64,000 bases of DNA from Schnuerera sp. xch1 (lineage in GTDB: Bacteria; Bacillota; Clostridia; Tissierellales; Tepidimicrobiaceae): contig NZ_JAIOUP010000002.1 in the NCBI RefSeq assembly GCF_019931165.1, positions 248,001-312,000 of the forward strand, given 5' to 3'. Within the stretch, counting starts at the first letter, position 1, and every line of letters starts with the position of its first letter. A program made the position numbers and the translations under genes. A model generated the notes under the pieces. That model made no database searches and had not been told where the DNA came from. It was given only the letters and a program-made list of their open reading frames with translations. Below, piece by piece: positions 8,652 to 18,720 of the stretch.

Positions 8652-9673
8652 AATTTTTAAAATATGTAGAAGAGAAACGTTATTTTTTGATACTATTCAT
8701 AATAATGATGTTGTTTGTAACACTTATGATGATGGTCAGTTCTAGTAAAGAGCAACTTGTAATCAATATTGTATATACAAACTTAGGATGTATATTTCTA
8801 GCATCAATTTATATTATTACAGGTTATTTTTATCATAACTCTTTTTATAAACAGCTTAATGAATTGATTAAAAGTGATGAAAAAGAAGTATTGGCAGCAG
8901 CTCATCAGCCACAGAACTATGAGCAGGAATTATATATGAAACTGTTAAAAAAGGTGCATAGTAATTATATGGATGATATTGAAAAGCTTCATAATGAGAA
9001 AAAAGAACATCAAGATTTTATTATGTCATGGATTCACGAGGTAAAGCTTCCTATTACCGCAAGCCTTATGCTTATGAGAAATAGCGCAGGTAAAACAGTA
9101 GATTACCTTGTAGATAAGTTTGAAGATGAATTACACAAAATAGAAAATTATGTGGAGCAGGCATTGTATTATTCTCGTATCGACTCCTTTTCAAAGGACT
9201 ATTTTATTACAGAAATATCATTGAATAAGGTCATTCGAGAAAGTATAAAAAAGCATTCTAAGTTGTTTATAAATAAACAGATTAACTTCACAATATGGGA
9301 TGAAGAGCAATTTGTACAAAGTGATAGCAAATGGCTTAGCTTTATAATTGATCAGATTATATCAAATTCTTTAAAGTATACAAATGATGGCGGCTCTATC
9401 TTTTTTATATTTGAAGAGAATAGTAAAGAAAAACTACTTCAAATTAAGGACACTGGAATTGGTATCAAGCCCGAGGACATCAACCGTGTATTTGAGAAAG
9501 GATTTACAGGCTCAACTGGAAGAAATTACTCCAAATCTACCGGGATGGGACTTTATCTTGCCAAACAAATGGTTTTAAAGCTAGGGCATAATATATCAAT
9601 TCAATCTGAAGAAGGAAAATACACTATGATTAATATCCATTTTCCTAAAGCTGACAACTATTATTTGCTCTAG
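8648..9673 (+). CDS. BceS-like intramembrane-sensing histidine kinase
   Basis: This 341-aa kinase has two N-terminal membrane helices (about 12-32 and 40-62) separated by almost no extracellular loop, so it cannot sense a ligand directly. In the BceS family it senses the state of its BceAB partner. The phospho-accepting His130 lies in WIHEVKLP, and the ATP-binding N box (QIISNSLKYT), G1 (DTGIGI) and G2 (STGMGLYL) are present. The start overlaps the regulator stop codon. It should signal through the fused BceB-hydrolase protein. Confidence 0.9.
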   Translation: MKFLKYVEEKRYFLILFIIMMLFVTLMMMVSSSKEQLVINIVYTNLGCIFLASIYIITGYFYHNSFYKQLNELIKSDEKEVLAAAHQPQNYEQELYMKLLKKVHSNYMDDIEKLHNEKKEHQDFIMSWIHEVKLPITASLMLMRNSAGKTVDYLVDKFEDELHKIENYVEQALYYSRIDSFSKDYFITEISLNKVIRESIKKHSKLFINKQINFTIWDEEQFVQSDSKWLSFIIDQIISNSLKYTNDGGSIFFIFEENSKEKLLQIKDTGIGIKPEDINRVFEKGFTGSTGRNYSKSTGMGLYLAKQMVLKLGHNISIQSEEGKYTMINIHFPKADNYYLL

Positions 9674-9724
9674 TTTTTTCATGGTTAGCCTTAATTAAAT
9701 GAATTTTTATTCTATACCATAGAC

Positions 9725-9758
9725 AAATATGCAGAACTCTCTTTGGTTTTGCATATTT
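9725..9758. terminator. Intrinsic terminator after the kinase gene
   Basis: AAATATGCA and TGCATATTT pair across a 16-base loop and are followed by a T-rich stretch, 50 bases after the kinase stop. The symmetric A/T flanks would allow use on both strands. Confidence 0.5.
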
Positions 9759-10008
9759 ATTTATTTCTGCGTAATTGTACCACATCAACATCTCTGAAAT
9801 AGCGAAGTAGCTTATCTACATAACTATCATAAATAGGGTAGTCCAAAGGTTTATGATGGCTACAGTATTTTGTTGTAAAGGTATAGAAGTTTTTCACAGT
9901 TCCATTATCCATATCGACTCTGGCAATTTCATTTACTAAAGTTACATCCCCCGTCATCAGTCTCTCATCAATGTTTGAATTTATGATGTGCTTTGCTACT
10001 TTAAGCAA
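9757..10008 (-). pseudogene. Fragment of an unrecognised protein
   Basis: An 83-codon frame with no good ribosome site and no ATG (it opens at TTG) encodes a protein-like C-terminus with the segment TTKYCSHHKPLDYPIYDSYV. The His/Cys/Tyr pattern suggests a real family, but none is assigned. The frame is closed just upstream by a stop, so it is likely the remaining 3' end of a longer gene, in keeping with the other remnants to its right. Confidence 0.35.
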
Positions 10009-10276
10009 TAACGGTAAAAAGCATCACTATAAATTACACCCTTATCTTTCAAGTAATCATAATTGTCATTAAGGTATCTCTTAAATTATTGTCTTAGACA
10101 TTTTATATGTGAATTTCTGATTTTATCCATCACTTAACTCCACTCTCAGCAAGCCAAACAAATGACAGCTGCCTTTCTTTTTCATTATATTTTTTTCTGA
10201 TTCTACAAAGCTATAAAGTGTCTATTTGCATTTCGTTTTGAATTATCTGGCTATCTAACCAACAACTTGCAATTTG

Positions 10277-10645
10277 TCATAATGCCAAATCGATGTTTAT
10301 TTGGCTCTCGATGAATGCTTTAGAAATGAGCATAGCTTGGATTAGGGGTTCAAAGCGATTGAATTGTGAAGTTCCTTTTTCATATTTACTTTGTGCTTTT
10401 GTAGTTTTATTTATGATTGAAACCACAGGAGGTAGTGCCTCTCTCAATTCTTTACTTGTATAATTTATTGTTTTATCACCCGTAAGAAGCGCCTCGGAAA
10501 TATAGAGCGCTTTAATTCTGTTTTTTAAGAGCGAATGTTGAGATGTTCCCTCTGAAAACTTAAGTTGCATTTTTTCGCATTTAGTAATAGTAGAAGATAG
10601 TAAGGATATGGCCTTTCCCAATTCTTCTTTTTTAAATTCCATCAT
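10277..10645 (-). CDS. Small helical protein with an internal duplication
   Basis: The 122-aa product has two similar halves: about residues 12-52 and 70-112 share the pattern (K/Q)x(K/Q)FxEGTSQ, then Leu/Phe, then ALxISxALL or AMLISKAF. Each half looks like a helical hairpin. It has a ribosome site (AAGGAGGTATC) and an intact frame. A single degraded copy of the same repeat lies at 22539-22754. The function is unknown; its neighbours are mobile-element remnants, so it is probably an accessory gene of such an element. Confidence 0.55.
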   Translation of the reverse strand: MMEFKKEELGKAISLLSSTITKCEKMQLKFSEGTSQHSLLKNRIKALYISEALLTGDKTINYTSKELREALPPVVSIINKTTKAQSKYEKGTSQFNRFEPLIQAMLISKAFIESQINIDLAL

Positions 10646-10848
10646 GATACCTCCTTATTTCAGTTTCTCTGATATCTTCTTATAATAACTCATTAACTTC
10701 AATCATGTTGTCCTCTCCTATCAATAACAATATCAACAACATTGTTATTACATTATATATTCACTCCCAGCTTTAGTCAATTGCAAAAGGAAAACCGCCA
10801 ACTAAGAGAATTTTATTTCCTGATTGACGGTCGCTGCCAATGTCATGT

Positions 10849-11052
10849 TTATACATCAATTTCAACACCAGACTTGAATTCAACAGTGAATTTATCATCA
10901 AATACCGTAACTTTTTCAATAAGCCGCCTTACCAGTTGCTCATCATATTCCTCCAACTCGCAAAACTGTTCATTCAAGAAGCCTGTCATTTCAGCTATTC
11001 GCTGTCTTTTTCCTTCACGCTCTGCATTCTCTACAAGTGCATTTTGCTTCAA
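10849..11052 (-). pseudogene. C-terminal remnant of a large serine recombinase
   Basis: The 67 codons match the very end of large serine recombinases: EEYDEQLVRRLIEKVTVFD followed by VEFKSGVEIDV. The same ending (FDEDLVRRLIE... IQFESGIVM) is seen in the intact recombinase at 26591-28249. The catalytic and DNA-binding parts are gone. Confidence 0.7.
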
Positions 11053-11492
11053 TTCCCGAAGGAATCAGCAGATCAACCAGCCATGAATTCCTTGTTGGGA
11101 ACTGTTCTAACAACTAGGCCTTTACCTGGAAGGTTTCAATTAATCGCATTGATGCTTAACATATGTTTCCACTAATGTAACCGCATGATTTTTAGTTTAG
11201 ATATGTAATTGTGTTTTCTCCTAGTTTTGTTGATTGGTTGCTTTATATATATTTAGGGTAGAGGCAGGAGAATAACCATAAAACCAGCACGCTTGGATCT
11301 TATGGCTACTCTGTTTAATCAATTTTCCCATTGTTACCCTAGTGAATCTGTTTTCCCCGAGCATTTTCTTCCTATGTATATATCTTTAGACTACGGTCTA
11401 TTGGTTAATATTCATTATTAAACCAATCCTCTTTGGGCACATCAATTCCTTGCCTTAGTTTGGCAATATCTCTATCTGTATATTGCTCTCGA
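11053..11492. other. Degraded region without an intact gene
   Basis: No complete gene is visible. On the minus strand a short frame at about 11420-11520 reads NREQYTDRDIAKLRQG and ends at a stop. It could be the shifted continuation of the helix-turn-helix protein to its right. The rest shows no recognisable structure. Confidence 0.3.
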
Positions 11493-11777
11493 TTATAGGC
11501 GGTTTTTAATAGTCTTTTTATCACAACCATAGTATTTACCTATTTTAGTAAGACTATCGCCAGCTACCAGTTTATCCATAATATCATCTGCATTTATATT
11601 TTCCTTAAATGCAGGGTGCTTTTTCATTAAAGTATCGTTGACCTTTTCAAGCTTATCAATACTCTTTTGCATTTCATCTACAAACCAATTTAAACACAAT
11701 ATTTCTTGCACTAAGTCCTCATGCGACATTTCATCAAAATTATAATTTCCGTAGTACTCCATGTTCTTAGCCTCCAT
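11493..11777 (-). CDS. Small helix-turn-helix protein, possibly truncated
   Basis: This 94-aa protein has an acidic helical N-terminal half and a C-terminal helix-turn-helix (about residues 62-92: DIMDKLVAGDSLTKIGKYYG, then a basic recognition helix). The stop falls inside or just after the recognition helix, and a protein-like frame continues in another phase, so a frameshift is possible. It lies among transposon remnants. The family is not assigned. The 300 bases to its right (11778-12080) hold no recognisable gene. Confidence 0.4.
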   Translation of the reverse strand: MEAKNMEYYGNYNFDEMSHEDLVQEILCLNWFVDEMQKSIDKLEKVNDTLMKKHPAFKENINADDIMDKLVAGDSLTKIGKYYGCDKKTIKNRL

Positions 11778-12080
11778 TTTCTTAATTCCAACAAACTTTG
11801 GAAATATATAAACCTTAAATTACAGTCCTTTTCATTTTGCTGTATCACTAATTTATCCGAACTGTACCATATGAAGAATTTATCCTGCTTTACCTTTTTA
11901 TTGACTTGATTTTGACTAATTTTAGAAACCAACTAAATACTCACAATTGAATAAAATTTTAACATAATGTGGTAAGTAACTTCTGTTATTCAAATTTGCC
12001 AGACTGTATATCGTAAATATTTATAAGGCAGAAGGGGAGATGTTAGCCAAAATCAATCTCGCTGCTATCCTCATATTCCT

Positions 12081-12617
12081 TCATTTTGCTGTAAAAGTAG
12101 AGCGTGATACCCCTAATAGCTTACTTGCCTTAGATATGCTTATCTCATCATTTTTTACAGAAGTGTATTGCTCCGTGAAGTTATCCAATGACTTTTTAGG
12201 TCTGCCCTTGTTCTTACCTTGCTGCTTAGCAATTTCAATGTCTTCACGCTGCCGCTGCAACAGACATTCACGCTCAAACTGTGCCAGCCCTGCAAACATA
12301 GTAAACATCAATCGTCCCTGTGGTGTTGATGTGTCAATATTTTCTTTTTGGCTGATAAACTGCACTTTTTTCTGATTTAGCTTTTCTACCAAGTCCAGTA
12401 AATCCTTTGTGGAATGTGCCAGCCTTGAATAACTCTTAACCACTACGGTATCGCCCTCACGAACAAAGTCCAGCATTGCATTAAGCTATGACCTGTCCGT
12501 ATTTTTCCCTGATAACATCTCGGTATATAATCTCTCTACCCCTAGGCCTTCCATAATTGCTTTTTGCCGCTGTGTATTTTGCTCTGCGGTTGATACACAA
12601 ATATATCCTACCTTCAT
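12081..12617 (-). pseudogene. Resolvase/invertase family serine recombinase with an in-frame stop
   Basis: The frame runs from ATG 12617 for 179 codons, the normal length of a Tn3/Tn552-type resolvase, but codon 44 is TAG (12486-12488), just after SGKNTDRS. The catalytic Ser is present (YICVST), but the family Arg before it is Cys. The SRLAHS motif has His where the family's second catalytic Arg is expected. The C-terminal helix-turn-helix ISKASKLLGVSRSTF remains. Stop plus active-site losses make it a dead gene. Confidence 0.8.
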
Positions 12618-12890
12618 AGCTAATTCCTCCATATAACAAGTATTATTAAAGCTCCAAAACTCTAAAAGTCACCCTGTCTATATGACTATACCCTAATAGA
12701 GCAAACTGCCAATATACCCATATGGCGCAAAAGCTGTTCCAATAAAACTATATTGGAATTTTGAAACACCTTTTAGAGTATTGTACTATTTAACACCCTT
12801 TTATAATTTTAGAGCAATAATCCTCGATATTTTTGATTTTGGCTATGTTAGCAGAACCCAAACAAACACCGCATAAAGCAATTTATTGTG

Positions 12891-13163
12891 TCACATTACT
12901 ATCCATTGCCTTAATTTCTGCTCTTTTTGCTGACACTGTGGTAGTAAAGCATTAAGCATAGAACTAATTTCCTTTATCGAATAACCCTGCTCCGTTAAGT
13001 ACTTTACCTGTTTTCGAAGGCTGACACCTTTTAATTTTCTGCCCGATTGCATTTTCAAATGTTTCATCAATAAATCCTGATTGGCAAGAAGCTCATCTAA
13101 TTTTTTATCTATGCCTTCTATGGAGATTTTTTCTACTGTCATCTTTTTATTACACCCTTTCAC
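12891..13163 (-). CDS. Small hypothetical protein with a helix-turn-helix-like segment
   Basis: The 90-aa product is a charged helical protein (GIDKKLDELLANQDLLMKHL), followed by a basic stretch and a helix-turn-helix-like motif (LTEQGYSIKEISSML, about residues 55-69). It resembles small DNA-binding accessory proteins of mobile elements. A start at the second Met (MTVEKIS) is also possible. No family is assigned. Confidence 0.4.
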   Translation of the reverse strand: MKGCNKKMTVEKISIEGIDKKLDELLANQDLLMKHLKMQSGRKLKGVSLRKQVKYLTEQGYSIKEISSMLNALLPQCQQKEQKLRQWIVM

Positions 13164-13383
13164 ATATATTTTTTCTATTCCAGCAAATATTTTTCTCTAA
13201 TAACTAATTTTCTAACTTTACATCCCCATTTTTACACCCATATTAAATCAAATTTTAGTTAGTTGACTAATTTCCTTCTAACTAAAACCTATCTTTGTCA
13301 TTATTCCGTTGACACATGGCAGAACACACTTATGAAGAATGTCTTTCTCCTTTGAATTAGCAGGGGCAGTCAATTAAAACTGC

Positions 13384-13758
13384 TTATTTACTTTCACAAC
13401 CAGTTATAAGAGTGCACCAATTATCCCTGCAATCTTCAATTTCGCCATTTTTCATACCGACTGATAAACTCTTTAATGCCTCTACCTCGCCAAGGAGCTT
13501 ATCAATTTAATCACCAGAAGCCATGCTGGCAAGACTTTTAAGCCGAACGCTAATTTCAACTAGCTCTTCCAAAGCTTTTGAAAATCCTTCTCTTTCTTTT
13601 TTTAGGCAAACCATCTCCCTCACTTGAGATGTTCTACTTTTAAACCGAATGTCGCTCGCCATTGAATTTTCCTTACTGGTTAGCTCCAATATGTCAAGCA
13701 TAAACCCTGCCGCCTGTCTATCGATCATATTTGTTTTAGTCGTATCGATGCGTATCAT
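13384..13758 (-). pseudogene. Hypothetical mobile-element protein with an in-frame stop
   Basis: An 83-codon frame beginning MIRIDTTKTNMIDRQAAGF ends at TAA 13507-13509, but the same frame stays open and protein-like for a further 41 codons (IDKLLGEVEALKSLSVG to GCESK, stop at 13384). The original product was probably about 125 aa, interrupted by one nonsense mutation. Alternatively the first part alone is made. The family is unknown. It overlaps the small gene upstream by 23 bases. Confidence 0.45.
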
Positions 13759-13945
13759 TCATTTCACCCCTAATCTCTAAAATCATGTCATGAAATAATT
13801 TTTGTGTAGCAACACTTGGATTTTTCAACCTCTTCAATAGTTTTAAGTCATGCTGCAATGATTCATGTGTTACCACGGGCAGCGACTGCAACAAATTGCT
13901 CTGTGGAATTGCGAAAAAATAAACATCAAAACTAATCTGTGTCAT
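13736..13945 (-). CDS. Small hypothetical protein upstream of the interrupted gene
   Basis: A 69-codon frame (MTQISFDVYFFAIPQ...) overlaps the start of the next gene in a way that looks like translational coupling. No motif is recognised. It may be a remnant of the same decayed element. Confidence 0.3.
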   Translation of the reverse strand: MTQISFDVYFFAIPQSNLLQSLPVVTHESLQHDLKLLKRLKNPSVATQKLFHDMILEIRGEMNDTHRYD

Positions 13946-13960
13946 TATAGTTATTCTTGC

Positions 13961-14149
13961 TCATTCTTTTACAGCCTTGCCCGTCACAGTAATGGTTTCC
14001 TGATCAGTGGCTGCCTGCCAAAGCAGTGATGCACCATTTACTGGCATGATTGCAGATTGATCATAATAAGTAGCATGCAACAGTTCTTCATCATTTTTCT
14101 TTGTGTAATATCCAAGGGTGCAGTTTAATGCCAATGCAAGCGACCACAT
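13961..14149 (-). pseudogene. Unrecognised fragment
   Basis: A 62-codon frame (MWSLALALNCTLGYYTKKND... ending TITVTGKAVKE) without a clear ribosome site. The first codons look like the inside of a longer protein. It is likely a remnant; it lies 15 bases from the next small gene. Confidence 0.3.
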
Positions 14150-14219
14150 GTGTCGTAGCTATTCTACACAAATATTATGACTTATACCATTTTTATGTCT
14201 ATAATCTATTAAAAACTTA

Positions 14220-14648
14220 TCATATTTTAAATTTGTACAATTCAAGACTATGACATATAAAAACTCTTTTTTTAAAATTATATTCTACTATTAAACCTAA
14301 GGTTTTCATATAACTATTTAGCTCTTCTATGGACAGGTTAAATAATCGGCTCAGGAAGTATTCATCTCTTAGAACAATATTAATACCTCGTTTCGGTATT
14401 GATAATAATCCTCTATATCTATCTACATAAACCATATTAAATTCTTTAACTATATGATTACGTATATATAATTTATAATTATACATATATGCTGATTCAT
14501 CAGGATAACATGTTGCTCACTCATCATAAAATTTTCTATTTCCACCTAAATCATCCCATACAATTTTTACATCTATATTATTTCTTAAATAAGCATGGTT
14601 GTATTCTTCTTTAAAAATCCAACCTTTTCTTTTTAGTTTGTATAATAC
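14220..14648 (-). pseudogene. Unrecognised protein broken by a TGA
   Basis: The 88-codon frame at 14220-14486 continues upstream in the same phase through a TGA at about 14520 into a protein-like stretch (WIFKEEYNHAYLRNNIDVK, then IVWDDLGGNRKFYDE). The whole looks like one aromatic- and basic-rich protein interrupted by a stop, probably a mutated Trp or Arg codon. No family is assigned. The 320 bases to the right hold nothing recognisable until the TetR promoter. Confidence 0.4.
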
Positions 14649-14971
14649 CTATATATTCTTTTTCTGAATTTCTTTTTATATCTAGATCTTCAGAATTTAG
14701 TAATGCATTACTAAATTTCTATTAAGAATTTCAAGTATTATTTCCTAGACTAACTTCCCCCAATAAAAAAATACTATAATCATATTAAACATTCTATTTT
14801 TACAAGGAAAATCTTAAGATTTTATTATCACTATTTGGAAGTTAGGCCTTTTCATTCTGTTTGTCATGTACTGGAAGTTTTTCCTAGGTTGAACTTAATT
14901 ACTATAGCCATCTATCAAGATATTATTATCTGATTGGTGGTTTTCATTTAATTTTAAAAAGTATTTTAATC

Positions 14972-15022
14972 TTGATAAATAAAGAAATTTATGATATTAT
15001 TTGCATAATGACCAGATGGTCA
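14972..15022 (+). promoter_or_regulatory. Promoter and TetR operator
   Basis: -35 TTGATA (14972-14977), 17-base spacer, -10 TATTAT (14995-15000). The palindrome TGACC-AGAT-GGTCA (15009-15022) sits over the expected start point, in the place a TetR-type autorepressor would bind. Confidence 0.65.
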
Positions 15023-15065
15023 CTAGATGGGATTAGAATAAATAATAGTTATAAGGATGATAAAG

Positions 15066-15686
15066 ATGCCAAGAAAGTCATTTTTTCAATTGAATATAAA
15101 TAAAAGAAATCGAATTATTAATGCTGGATTAAGTGAGTTTTCTCAATATAGCTATAATGAAGCATCAACAAATAGTATTGTCAAAAAGGCTTATATAAGT
15201 AAAGGAAGTTTATTTAAATATTTCATTAATAAAGAAGATCTATATTTTTATATATTGGATTATGTCATAGCTGATTTAAGTAGAAGCCTAAAGGATGAGT
15301 TACCAAAGCTTAAAGGAGATCTATTTCAAATAGTTCTCATATATGCTGAGGCTGAATTTAACTGGTACATAGAAAATACTAATAAATATAGACTTTTAAA
15401 GCGTGCTTTTAGTGATGATAACTCAAGTATATACATAAAGACTATGGAAAGATATAAACTTATAGGAGATTCATTTTATTATAAAATATTAGAGAATATT
15501 GAAACACAAATATTAAATTGGGAAAAAGAAAAGGTTTTAAATATTTTGAAATGGATTCTTGAAGGTCTTAATGAAAAGTTTATGAAAGAAGCAGACCAAT
15601 ATTCTAATATTAATGATATTAAAGACTGTTATTTTAATGAACTTAATCAGTATATTGAAATGCTAAAAAAAGGATTATATAAATAA
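15066..15686 (+). CDS. TetR-family transcriptional regulator
   Basis: The protein of about 206 aa has an N-terminal TetR helix-turn-helix (about residues 10-55: IINAGLSEFSQYSY, STNSIVKKAYISKGSLFKYF) and a helical ligand-binding C-terminal domain. The ATG at 15066 is preferred over 15057 because the AAGGA site is 8 bases before it and overlaps the earlier one. A matching palindrome covers its promoter. The next gene, an alpha/beta hydrolase, is broken, so the regulator may have lost its target. Confidence 0.85.
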   Translation: MPRKSFFQLNINKRNRIINAGLSEFSQYSYNEASTNSIVKKAYISKGSLFKYFINKEDLYFYILDYVIADLSRSLKDELPKLKGDLFQIVLIYAEAEFNWYIENTNKYRLLKRAFSDDNSSIYIKTMERYKLIGDSFYYKILENIETQILNWEKEKVLNILKWILEGLNEKFMKEADQYSNINDIKDCYFNELNQYIEMLKKGLYK

Positions 15687-15699
15687 GGGAGGTATTATA

Positions 15700-16443
15700 A
15701 TGTTTTATGAGGCTAAAGAAGGGAATATAAAGGTTGATAGAACTGATATGGACATGTTACTTTTGGGGATGGTCAAAAACCTTTTATTATTATACCAGGT
15801 TTAGGGGATAGATTAAAAACTGTTAAAAGAACACAAAAAATATTAGCAAGGGTGTATAAATTATTTGCTGGAGAATATAAAGTATATGTTTTTAGTAGAA
15901 AAAATGATATTAAAGAAGGGTACTCAACTAGAGATATGGCATATGATCAGAAGATTGCAATGGGGAATCTAGGCATAAAAAAAGCTCATATAATGAGTGT
16001 TTCACAAGGAGGAATGATATCTCAATATATTGCAATCGATTACCCTGATATAGTAGATAAACTTGTTATAGGAGTATCTGTTTCCAAACAGAATAATACT
16101 ATACAAAATGTAGTAAAAATTTGGATAACATTAGGAGAAAATAATGATTATAGAAACTTAATTATAGATACTATAGAAAAAACTTTTACAGAAGACAAAG
16201 TTAAAAAATACAGGATTTTTTATCCGATTATTACAAGAGTTGGGAAACCCAAAGACTTTAAAAGATTTATTATTCAGGCTAATTCATGCCTAACTCACAA
16301 TGCTTATGATGAACTAGATAAAATCAAATGTCCTACTTTAGTAATAGGTGGTGATAGAGATAATTTTGTATAAAGGTCTTGGGCATGGAGCATATGAAGA
16401 GGCTAAGGATTTTAATCAACAAGTGTTAAGGTTTCTAAGATGA
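15700..16443 (+). pseudogene. Alpha/beta hydrolase, frameshifted and internally deleted
   Basis: A good ribosome site and ATG at 15700 start a frame (MFYEAKEGNIKV...) that shifts near 15750. The hydrolase continues in another phase with FIIIPGLGDRLK (oxyanion region) and the nucleophile elbow VSQGG. After CPTLVIGGDRDNFV the frame stops, but the proper C-terminus (GLGHGAYEEAKDFN, containing the catalytic His) follows at once, so a stretch of roughly 20-30 codons is missing. It lies 14 bases after the TetR gene, its presumed regulator. Confidence 0.8.
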
Positions 16444-16594
16444 TATAGGGTAGTTTAAAATAATCTGTGCTTTTAGGAGATAAAATGCTCTTTTCTGACA
16501 AGAGTCAAAATAAGATTCAAACTAGAAAAGAGCATTATTTATGGCAACATTACCAAAAGAAACAATTAGTGATTGTGTACAGCCCATTATATCT

Positions 16595-17175
16595 CTAACT
16601 TTGGTCGGCATATCTCCACCAGAGCATAGTACCTATAAACCCAATTGCACTTGTCAGAATTACAATTATAATACTAAAACCTTCGACCATAGCGTTATCA
16701 CTCCCAGCAAAACCACTTATAAGTGCAGGAACAGCTCATGGAAAATATTCTCCATAACCTGCTATTGCAATAATTTGTGCTAATATAACAATAATTAATA
16801 TAAATCCAAATGATGATAGATATCCACGTCCAAATCTTGCAAAAAAAGCTGCTGGTGTCGATAATACTAAGGTAAACATGGAACAAATACTCTTCCAAAA
16901 ATCCAACTGGTATTAAATCCGAATACTATTAACCCACCAATAGACATTGCTTGTGCAAGAAGATTAAGATAGGAAGGCCAATCGGCAGTTCCTACTATTT
17001 GCGCCTTAGTAGAAATAATACCTAATCTTTCCGCTAAGACAGGGTCTTTTAAAACAAATACGAAAAATCCACCAGTAAGTGGTACAAGTGTGAGAACAAG
17101 CATAGATATCAATGGTACTTTAGATTTGAAAATTTTCTTACTTTCTACTGAAATGCATGTTATTATCCTATTCAT
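16595..17175 (-). pseudogene. ABC-2 type transporter permease, broken
   Basis: The N-terminal part (MNRIITCISVESKKIFKSKV, then membrane segments) is intact to about 16870. The frame then shifts and sequence is probably deleted after WIFGR. The rest (STPAAFFARFGRGYLSSFGF, further membrane segments, to MLWWRYADQS) lies in a second phase and contains a TGA where Trp is expected (YFP-stop-AVPALISG). It belongs with the broken ATPase upstream. The permease cannot be made. Confidence 0.75.
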
Positions 17176-17176
17176 T

Positions 17177-17958
17177 TTACATTCCTCCAGTCTCTTTAAT
17201 AGATCTTAAAAAATATTTTTCTAAATCTTCATTCTGAACTTTTAATAGTGTCGGAGGATGATCTGAATTTACAAGTAATTGAGCAATTTTATCAGAATTG
17301 TTTACAGCATTCTCATTCTCAATTTGCAAAGTAGAGTAACCCTCTGTGTCCCTATGGTAAACTTTATAGCCAGTCTTAGAAAGAACAACTAGATACAAAT
17401 ATTGTAACACCTGAATTTTTTGCTAAATCCAATAGCATTTGACGGACTTTAACAATGCCAGCAGGATCCAATCCATTTATAGGCTCATCAAGTATTAAAA
17501 TCTTGGGTTTGTGTATAAGTACTTTTGCTATACCAAGCCTTTGTACGTTACCTAGCGACAGGTGCTTTGCTTTCTTAAAGGCATGTTCTTCTAACTTTAG
17601 TTTCTTAATAATCCAATTAACACATCTTTTATCTTCAATGTTTCTCAATTTACGAACAATTTCTAAGTTCTCTCTTACTGTTAATTCAGGATAAGAATAT
17701 GGTGTTTCTACTATATATCCTACATTACGCCAAATATCTATATTGCCAGGGTTTACTTTTTGTCCTTTAAGATAGCACCTACCTGATGTAGGAGATATCA
17801 TACCTATAACATTCTTATAGTAGTGTGGTTTTACCTGCACCATTAAGGCCTATAAATCCAAATATTTCTCCTTGTTTAACAGATAGATTCACATTGTCAA
17901 CAGCATGAGTTTTTCCATAAATCTTTGTTAAATTAGTAGTGTTAATAATTTCAGTCAT
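17177..17958 (-). pseudogene. ABC transporter ATPase, broken in several places
   Basis: The start (MTEIINTTNLTKIYGKTHAV) reaches Walker A GLNGAGKTT and then shifts frame near 17822. The central part keeps the signature LSLGNVQR and Walker B ILILDEPINGLDP, but after VTIFVSS the frame fails again and a large part of the region after the H-loop position is lost. The C-terminal tail survives to RSIKETGGM. The family is the bacitracin-resistance-like ABC-2 ATPases. Start overlaps the TetR stop. Confidence 0.8.
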
Positions 17959-18553
17959 CATTATCCTCCTTAACTATTTGCTGATCAAGACCTCGTATTA
18001 AAAGTTTCAGTGCATCATCAAAATTCTTTTCTCCAATTTCCTCAATATGTATCATACTCATAAAAATTGCTCTTAGTGAAGCAGAAACAATGTCTACATC
18101 AACATTATCTTTAACTTTTATATAAGAAAAAATCTCCTTTGTAAGTAAATCATCTAAAGAGTGGTGGTTGATAATAAATTCTTTAGGTAATTTTCTCATA
18201 AGGAATTCAAATTCCTCATTTTGAATTATATTCATAATAAAAGACGATCTTACATTCTGATATAAGTTATAAATTAGTTCTGTAAATTCATCAACTCCTA
18301 TATTATCTTTTTTTCTCAGTTTACTATTTAATTCATCTATAATTGATTTTTGATATTCTTCTAATACTGTGAAGAACAAAATTTCCTTTGAATCATAAAA
18401 GTTGTAAAAAGACCCCTTTGATATCCCTGTCATTCGAATAATTTGATCAACAGTAGTCTTCCTCACCCCATATTTTAGCAAACAATCATACGTTACTTCT
18501 TTTAATTTTTGTCTTATTAATACTTTTTCATTATCACTAAATGCAGTTGCCAT
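17951..18553 (-). CDS. TetR-family transcriptional regulator
   Basis: About 200 aa, with the helix-turn-helix near residues 10-55 (TTVDQIIRMTGISKGSFYNF) and a helical C-terminal domain. The ATG at 18553 (MATAFSDNEK) is chosen because a GGGGGTGG site precedes it and the longer frame would run into the operator. It is the first gene of an operon whose ABC transporter is broken, so it now probably controls only itself. Confidence 0.85.
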   Translation of the reverse strand: MATAFSDNEKVLIRQKLKEVTYDCLLKYGVRKTTVDQIIRMTGISKGSFYNFYDSKEILFFTVLEEYQKSIIDELNSKLRKKDNIGVDEFTELIYNLYQNVRSSFIMNIIQNEEFEFLMRKLPKEFIINHHSLDDLLTKEIFSYIKVKDNVDVDIVSASLRAIFMSMIHIEEIGEKNFDDALKLLIRGLDQQIVKEDNDD

Positions 18554-18572
18554 AATCCACCCCCATACTCCG

Positions 18573-18626
18573 TGACTATATTTGTATTTGCAGTCATAAA
18601 GTATCATAGCAACAAAACTTTGTCAA
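18573..18626 (-). promoter_or_regulatory. Promoter and operator of the second TetR gene
   Basis: On the minus strand -35 TTGACA (18621-18626), 17-base spacer, -10 TACTTT (18598-18603), then an interrupted palindrome TGACT...AGTCA (18573-18596) between the promoter and the start codon. Confidence 0.5.
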
Positions 18627-18720
18627 TAGAATCTATTTCTAATCTTCAATTAACTTTTAAATATTTTTTATTGTATAATTAGCATATTTTTATAATTCAA
18701 TATTAAATTATAAAAATAAT

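Noticed and set aside
12486-12488. TAG in the resolvase as a pyrrolysine codon
   Set aside because: The gene also lacks two catalytic arginine positions, so it is a decayed recombinase.
14487-14530. TGA in the 14220-14648 frame as a second selenocysteine codon
   Set aside because: The surroundings have no Cys-rich redox motif and the region is full of other broken genes; a nonsense mutation is simpler.
16541-16783. 80-codon plus-strand frame
   Set aside because: Antisense to the degraded ABC-2 permease; no independent support.
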